Assembly: GCA_913057515.1 (NCBI GenBank)
Contig: CAJXOJ010000001.1
Location: 62,001-126,000, forward strand
DNA: 64,000 bases
Source of the DNA: an uncultured Cycloclasticus sp.
Lineage (GTDB): Bacteria > Pseudomonadota > Gammaproteobacteria > Methylococcales > Cycloclasticaceae
Direction of reading: 5' to 3'
Of this stretch, positions 58,358-64,000 are shown one piece after another; the first letter of the stretch is position 1; each line of letters begins with the position of its first letter. The notes below the pieces were generated by a model. That model made no database searches. It was not told the origin of the DNA and was given only the letters and a program-made list of their open reading frames with translations. A program made the position numbers and the translations under genes.

Positions 58358-59083
58358 ATGACAGAAAAAACGCCTTGGTCACTGCAAGAATTTGAAACAC
58401 GCATCCGCGATATGGAGCGTTTTTATCATATTAACCACCCGTATCACGTGATGATGCACGAAGGCACACTTAACAAAGAGCAAATACGCGGCTGGGTGGC
58501 TAACCGCTTTTATTACCAGATTAATATTCCGTTAAAAGATGCTGCCATTATGGCGAATTGCCCCAATAGGGACACCCGTGCTCAGTGGATCCAACGTATT
58601 ATTGACCACGATGGCGCACCGGGTGAAACGGGTGGCATTGAAGCTTGGTTACAGCTGGGCGAAGCGGTGGGTTTAACGCGTGAAGAAGTGCTATCTGAAG
58701 AACATGTGCTTCCCGGCGTTCGCTTTGCCGTAGATGCCTACGTTAACTTTGCTCGCCGGGCCGATTGGCACGAAGCGGCTAGCTCATCGTTAACCGAACT
58801 TTTTGCACCCAAAATTCACCAACAACGCCTTGATAATTGGCCCGAGCATTACCCTTGGATTCATTTAAAAGGTCTCGGCTACTTTCAAAAACGCTTAAGC
58901 GAGGCTCGCCGAGATGTTGAACACGGCTTACGCATTACGCTCGATTGGTATAAAACTCGTGAGCAACAAGAAAAAATGCTGAGCATTTTGAAGTTCAAAC
59001 TCGATATTCTTTGGACCATGGCCGATGCCATGCACATGGCTTACATTCACAACATGCCGCCATACCACACGGTAGAAACATGA
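58358..59083 (+). CDS. pqqC: Pyrroloquinoline-quinone synthase PqqC
   Basis: 241-aa all-helical oxidase with [41 protein letters not shown] and [21 protein letters not shown], which carry the active-site His/Arg/Tyr residues. It catalyses the final ring closure and eight-electron oxidation to PQQ. It starts 1 base after the pqqB stop. Confidence 0.97.
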   Translation: MTEKTPWSLQEFETRIRDMERFYHINHPYHVMMHEGTLNKEQIRGWVANRFYYQINIPLKDAAIMANCPNRDTRAQWIQRIIDHDGAPGETGGIEAWLQLGEAVGLTREEVLSEEHVLPGVRFAVDAYVNFARRADWHEAASSSLTELFAPKIHQQRLDNWPEHYPWIHLKGLGYFQKRLSEARRDVEHGLRITLDWYKTREQQEKMLSILKFKLDILWTMADAMHMAYIHNMPPYHTVET

Positions 59084-59355
59084 GCTTATTAACCGACCAA
59101 GCTTTACAAATTGCCCCCGGCTACCGCTTACAATGGGAAAGCGCACAAAACATGTTTGTATTGCTTTACCCAGAAGGCTTAATAGAACTAAACCAAAGCT
59201 CAGCAGAAATTTTGCAAATGTGTAATGGCAGCAATACACAGGCCGATATTATTCAGGCGCTAGAAATAAAATTTGAAACGACCGGCTTAGAAAACGACAT
59301 CGTAAACTTCTTAAACATTGCTTTAGATAATGGCTGGCTCACACAACAAACTTAG
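59080..59355 (+). CDS. pqqD: PqqA-binding chaperone PqqD
   Basis: 91 aa from ATG 59080 (ATGA overlap with pqqC). The longer open frame from 59011 lies inside pqqC. A small RiPP recognition element fold with [31 protein letters not shown]. It presents PqqA to PqqE. Confidence 0.95.
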   Translation: MSLLTDQALQIAPGYRLQWESAQNMFVLLYPEGLIELNQSSAEILQMCNGSNTQADIIQALEIKFETTGLENDIVNFLNIALDNGWLTQQT

Positions 59356-60454
59356 CCCACCACGCTGGCTTTTAGCAGAGCTAACCTACTCTTGCCCCTT
59401 ACAGTGTCCGTACTGTTCTAACCCGCTAGATTACGCCCAATTATCCTCCGAGTTATCAACGGATGATTGGAAACGTGTGCTCAAGCAGTCACGTGAAATG
59501 GGTGCAGTACAACTGGGTTTTTCTGGCGGTGAGCCATTGGTTAGAAAAGACTTAGTTGAACTGGTGGATTATTCACACGAACTGGGTTACTACACCAACC
59601 TCATTACATCCGGTTACAACATGGATGAAGCGAAAATCATTGCGTTAAAAGAGGCTGGGCTAGACCACATTCAAATCAGTTTACAAGCCAGTTCAAAAGA
59701 ACTGAATGACTTTATTGCTGGCACCGAGAGTTTTGAGCACAAAAAGGAAACCGCCAAGCTCATTAAGAAACACGGCTACCCCATGGTTCTTTGTGTAGTG
59801 CTACACCGCCAGAACATTCACCAAATGAAAGATATTTTGGACATGGCCATTGAGTTGGGCGCCGACTTTGTAGAACTAGCCAACACACAGTATTACGGCT
59901 GGGCACATCATAATCGTGACCAACTGATGCCAAGCCAAGAACAACTCCAAAATGCTGAAGTGATTGCTAAAGAGTACCAAGCCTCGCAGCAAGGCCGAAT
60001 GAAAATTTATTACGTCGTTCCCGATTATTACGAAGGCCGCCCTAAAGCCTGCATGAATGGCTGGGGAACAACTTTTCTAACCATCGCACCGGACGGTTTG
60101 GCTCTGCCCTGCCATTCAGCTCGTCAATTACCTAACTTTGATTGCCCAAGTGTACGCGACCATTCCATTAGCGATATTTGGAACACCTCCACGGCCTTTA
60201 ATTATTTTCGTGGTAATGATTGGATGAAAGAACCGTGCAAAAGTTGCCCTGAAAAAGAGAAAGACTTCGGCGGCTGTCATTGCCAAGCTTTTTTATTAAC
60301 CGGCGATGCAAAAAATGCAGACCCTGTTTGTGACTTATCACCACAGCACCATACCGTTACCGATGCCATTGAGCAGGCCAGTAAAACCAGTCAAACAGGT
60401 GAAAAAGCGCTCTTGTTTAGAAACACTAAAAACTCTAAACTCTTTAACCACTAA
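59330..60454 (+). CDS. pqqE: PqqA peptide cyclase PqqE (radical SAM)
   Basis: 374 aa. The CxxxCxxC motif in [14 protein letters not shown] (~19-32) binds the radical SAM cluster, and C-terminal SPASM cysteines occur in [21 protein letters not shown]. It forms the carbon-carbon bond between Glu16 and Tyr20 of PqqA. Its ATG lies 26 bp inside pqqD, a tight overlap consistent with their complex. Confidence 0.97.
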   Translation: MAGSHNKLSPPRWLLAELTYSCPLQCPYCSNPLDYAQLSSELSTDDWKRVLKQSREMGAVQLGFSGGEPLVRKDLVELVDYSHELGYYTNLITSGYNMDEAKIIALKEAGLDHIQISLQASSKELNDFIAGTESFEHKKETAKLIKKHGYPMVLCVVLHRQNIHQMKDILDMAIELGADFVELANTQYYGWAHHNRDQLMPSQEQLQNAEVIAKEYQASQQGRMKIYYVVPDYYEGRPKACMNGWGTTFLTIAPDGLALPCHSARQLPNFDCPSVRDHSISDIWNTSTAFNYFRGNDWMKEPCKSCPEKEKDFGGCHCQAFLLTGDAKNADPVCDLSPQHHTVTDAIEQASKTSQTGEKALLFRNTKNSKLFNH

Positions 60455-60458
60455 TTAA

Positions 60459-61589
<1,131 letters not shown>

Positions 61590-61599
61590 CCTCACTTGT

Positions 61600-62541
61600 T
61601 CATACAAAACGGTCCGTTGCTGACACTAGTGCATCAATCATTTCGTCGCCTTGCGCTAAATGGGTCGCATTAGGCAGTTCAATAAAGTTAGCGCTTGGAA
61701 TAGCTTGCGCTAAGGTAAACGATGACTCAATAGGGCACATATAATCTTTTTTACCATGAATAATCGTACATGGGATGTCCAATAAACGAATCACATTATC
61801 GATAATCTGGTTTTCTTTAATAAAGTAACGATTCACTCCATAATGCGTTTCAATACGAGCTTGCGCAATAGCAGTATCAGACACTTCGCCATCTAACATA
61901 CTCGTATTGAAAGCATCGCCTAATACCACTGCGCCACCCCAGGCATCCCATTCACGGGTTGCCTCTTGTTGAACCTCTTTATCATCAATATTTAAACGCT
62001 GATAATAGGCCCGTAATACGTCTTTACGTTCATTAGTTGAAATATGCTGACTAAAGCGCTTCCATGCTTTGGGAAATAGTCGATTAGCCCCATCTTTAAA
62101 GAACCAGTCTGCATCTATAGAGCGCGCTAAAAATGCTCCTCGGAGAATTAAGCCCAACACCTTTGAAGTATGCGCCTGAGCATACAAAAGCGCTAATGTA
62201 GCCCCCCAAGAACCACCAAACAACAACCATTTTTCAATCGACAATTGTTTACGAATCATCTCCATATCTGCTATCAAATGCTGCGTTGTATTGCGCACTA
62301 ATCTACCCAATGGGCGTGAGCGACCCGCTCCACGCTGGTCCATTAAAATTATATGGTATTTTTGTGGGTTAAAAAAACACCGGTGATGCTCTTTGCAACT
62401 AGAACCTGGCCCACCATGCAAAAAAATGACCGGAATTCCATCAGGGTTACCCGATTGCTCGAAATACACCTCATGGCCATCACCTGTCTCAAGCCAATCG
62501 CTCGCAAATGGTTTAATTTCTGGGTACAAGGTACTTAACAT
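61600..62541 (-). CDS. pip: Proline iminopeptidase
   Basis: 313-aa alpha/beta hydrolase from ATG 62541 (MLSTLYPEIKPF), preceded by AAGGGA; an upstream in-frame Met adds nine residues without support. Motifs: oxyanion HGGPGSSCKEHHRCFF, DQRGAGRSRP, nucleophile Ser in GGSWGATLALLYA and C-terminal His in NATHLAQGDEM. It releases N-terminal proline from peptides. Confidence 0.92.
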   Translation of the reverse strand: MLSTLYPEIKPFASDWLETGDGHEVYFEQSGNPDGIPVIFLHGGPGSSCKEHHRCFFNPQKYHIILMDQRGAGRSRPLGRLVRNTTQHLIADMEMIRKQLSIEKWLLFGGSWGATLALLYAQAHTSKVLGLILRGAFLARSIDADWFFKDGANRLFPKAWKRFSQHISTNERKDVLRAYYQRLNIDDKEVQQEATREWDAWGGAVVLGDAFNTSMLDGEVSDTAIAQARIETHYGVNRYFIKENQIIDNVIRLLDIPCTIIHGKKDYMCPIESSFTLAQAIPSANFIELPNATHLAQGDEMIDALVSATDRFV

Positions 62542-62637
62542 TAACAATCCCTTAAATTTATAATTCAAAGCTGATTCGCATCAGCAATCCTCAACCTAGA
62601 TTACGCTATACTGAACGTTTTTAACACCTTACTTCAC

Positions 62638-63720
62638 ATGTTCGATTTTCTCATTATTGGCGGCGGCATTATTGGTTTATTAACCGCTAAAGAACTTCAA
62701 AAAACGGGCGCAACGGTTGCCATTATTGAAAAAAACAGTCCTGGCCAACAAGCCACTTGGGCAGCCGGTGGAATATTATCACCTATGCGGCCTTGGCTAT
62801 ACTCCAGCCCTGTCAATGCCATCAGCTCACTCAGCCAACGTGTTTATCAACAACTGTCTTCAGAACTCTATGAGGAAACTGGCACTGACCCAGAATGGCT
62901 GCTCTCTGGCATGTTAGTGCTGTACGATAATGAAATGACTCAAGCACTTAGATGGTGTGAACAAAACGATTCACCCGTTGAAGTACTGCCCGTAGGTACC
63001 TTAAATAGCCAATTTCGCCATTTAAAACCACTGGCACAACCTGCTCTTTATCGCAGCGATGTGGCAACCATTAAGCCACATAAATTATCGGCCGCTTTAA
63101 CACAATATTTAATCGCTAAAGGAGTTAGCTTTTATAACGCGCAGGAAGCTAAGCAACTGGTTTCAACAGGTCAGTCAATTACCGGCGTACAACTCGAACA
63201 CTCAATCGTTAGCGCGAGTGAGTATATTATATGTGGCGGCGCCTGGAGCCCACTGTTAATACCCGATGCTTGCCCCAAGCCCATCATTACCCCCGTTAAA
63301 GGACAAATGATTTGCTTTCCTCCGACAGACATTGCCAACCAATGCATGGTGATGGACGGCAACCGTTATATTATTCCTAGAAAAGATGGCCGAATGGTGG
63401 TTGGTAGTACCCGCGAAAATACTCACTTTGATGCCAGCACTACTCAAGAAGCCTTTAATGACCTTAAAGGTTTTGCTCAGCAGCTTTATCCTGCGCTCAA
63501 TACTATTGAGCCTGATGCACACTGGGCGGGGTTAAGACCCAGCTCACCGCAGAGCATCCCCTATATTTGCCGAGTTGAGCCCTTCAACAATTTAAGCCTT
63601 AATGCTGGGCATTATCGTAACGGAATTGTTACCGCGCCAGCCAGCGCCGAGCTGATGGCGGATATACTATTAAATAGAACCAGCAAAATAGATCCCGCCC
63701 CCTACAAAATCACACGCTAA
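62638..63720 (+). CDS. thiO: Glycine oxidase ThiO-like FAD-dependent oxidoreductase
   Basis: 360 aa. It has an N-terminal dinucleotide fold IIGGGIIGLLTAKEL followed by GQQATWAAGGILSPMRPW, typical of ThiO, and the C-terminal WAGLRPSSPQSIPYICRV and NAGHYRNGIVTAPASAELMADIL. ThiO makes dehydroglycine for the thiazole ring of thiamine. No other thiamine gene is in view, so a broader D-amino acid oxidase role is possible. Confidence 0.85.
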   Translation: MFDFLIIGGGIIGLLTAKELQKTGATVAIIEKNSPGQQATWAAGGILSPMRPWLYSSPVNAISSLSQRVYQQLSSELYEETGTDPEWLLSGMLVLYDNEMTQALRWCEQNDSPVEVLPVGTLNSQFRHLKPLAQPALYRSDVATIKPHKLSAALTQYLIAKGVSFYNAQEAKQLVSTGQSITGVQLEHSIVSASEYIICGGAWSPLLIPDACPKPIITPVKGQMICFPPTDIANQCMVMDGNRYIIPRKDGRMVVGSTRENTHFDASTTQEAFNDLKGFAQQLYPALNTIEPDAHWAGLRPSSPQSIPYICRVEPFNNLSLNAGHYRNGIVTAPASAELMADILLNRTSKIDPAPYKITR

Positions 63721-63774
63721 TATCAGTACTAAACACCCTATGCTATACTGCAAAAAGGCGCAACGGTATAGATT

Positions 63775-64000
63775 ATGGTCAAAAAAACAAACGTACAATC
63801 TGTTAAATATTTACTGAGGGCACACGGCATTACGCCCACGCAACAACGCCTACAAATAGCAAACTTCCTGTTTGGTAAACAACAACATGTCAGCGCCGAT
63901 CAAATCTTATCCCATGTTCAACAAAGCAATCAGCCCGTTTCAAAGGCAACCGTTTATAACACCCTTGGGCTATTTGCTAATAAAGGCTTATTAAGAGAAG
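63775..64000 (+). CDS. Fur-family regulator, 3' end cut by window
   Basis: 75 codons visible from ATG 63775. The N-terminal winged helix fits the family: LLRAHGITPTQQRLQIANFLF, HVSADQILSHV and VSKATVYNTLGLFANKGLLRE. Metal ligands lie beyond the window edge, so Fur, PerR and Zur cannot be told apart. A TGCTATACT -10-like box lies about 35 bp upstream (63740-63748). Confidence 0.9.
   Translation, partial: MVKKTNVQSVKYLLRAHGITPTQQRLQIANFLFGKQQHVSADQILSHVQQSNQPVSKATVYNTLGLFANKGLLRE

Overview
The window is bacterial chromosome from a gammaproteobacterium. The gene order yebC-ruvCAB-ybgC-tolQRAB-pal-cpoB-queE-queC-tRNA-Lys is the standard gammaproteobacterial arrangement. A p-cresol-type aromatic operon, PQQ biosynthesis and glutathione-dependent formaldehyde oxidation on a moderately AT-rich background suggest a marine aromatic degrader or methylotroph relative, of the Cycloclasticus/Methylophaga kind. 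That placement is inference; no 16S gene is present.

Layout. 1-7.4 kb (+): catabolic operon with a p-cresol methylhydroxylase-type flavoprotein (cut by the left edge) and its cytochrome c, a UbiD-type decarboxylase with a VdcD-like small subunit, a divergent second flavoprotein and two tandem aldehyde dehydrogenases, closed by a clear terminator. 7.5-13.5 kb: rhodanese, a Kef-type and an NhaA-type antiporter, and a LonB-like protease. 13.7-19.7 kb (-): an ABC-2/HlyD exporter operon next to the wreck of another HlyD gene. 19.8-21.4 kb (+): Pit phosphate transporter with its DUF47 partner.

21.6-37.1 kb is an accessory defence block. It holds a type I-F CRISPR array of 82 repeats and 81 spacers at an exact 60-nt period, read from the minus strand. 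A leader follows, then a frameshifted ParD-like antitoxin gene, a strong hairpin, and the compact I-F2 (I-Fv) operon: cas1, cas2-3, cas7fv, cas5fv, cas6f, with no cas8f. A 58-codon ORF with a strong Shine-Dalgarno precedes cas1 and is almost fused to it. A WYL regulator and a hipBA toxin-antitoxin pair follow, and a tRNA-Lys closes the block. The old end of the array runs into a lone repeat of the type I-E kind, a probable fossil of another CRISPR system. Two pairs of spacers differ mostly at wobble or conservative codon positions, so they appear to sample homologous genes of related invaders.

37.2-49.6 kb (-): queC/queE, Tol-Pal, RuvABC, YebC, a pentapeptide protein, and groESL with a sigma-32-like promoter. 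49.8-64 kb: a MoeB/ThiF-type adenylyltransferase; a detached pqqA; an envelope cassette (LpoB-like, YcfL-like, COG3014-like, a triple-CsgG-type protein and a single one); then pqqBCDE, a class III alcohol dehydrogenase, proline iminopeptidase, a ThiO-like oxidase and the start of a Fur-family regulator. The pqqA gene is about 6.7 kb from pqqB, with the oppositely oriented envelope cassette between them.
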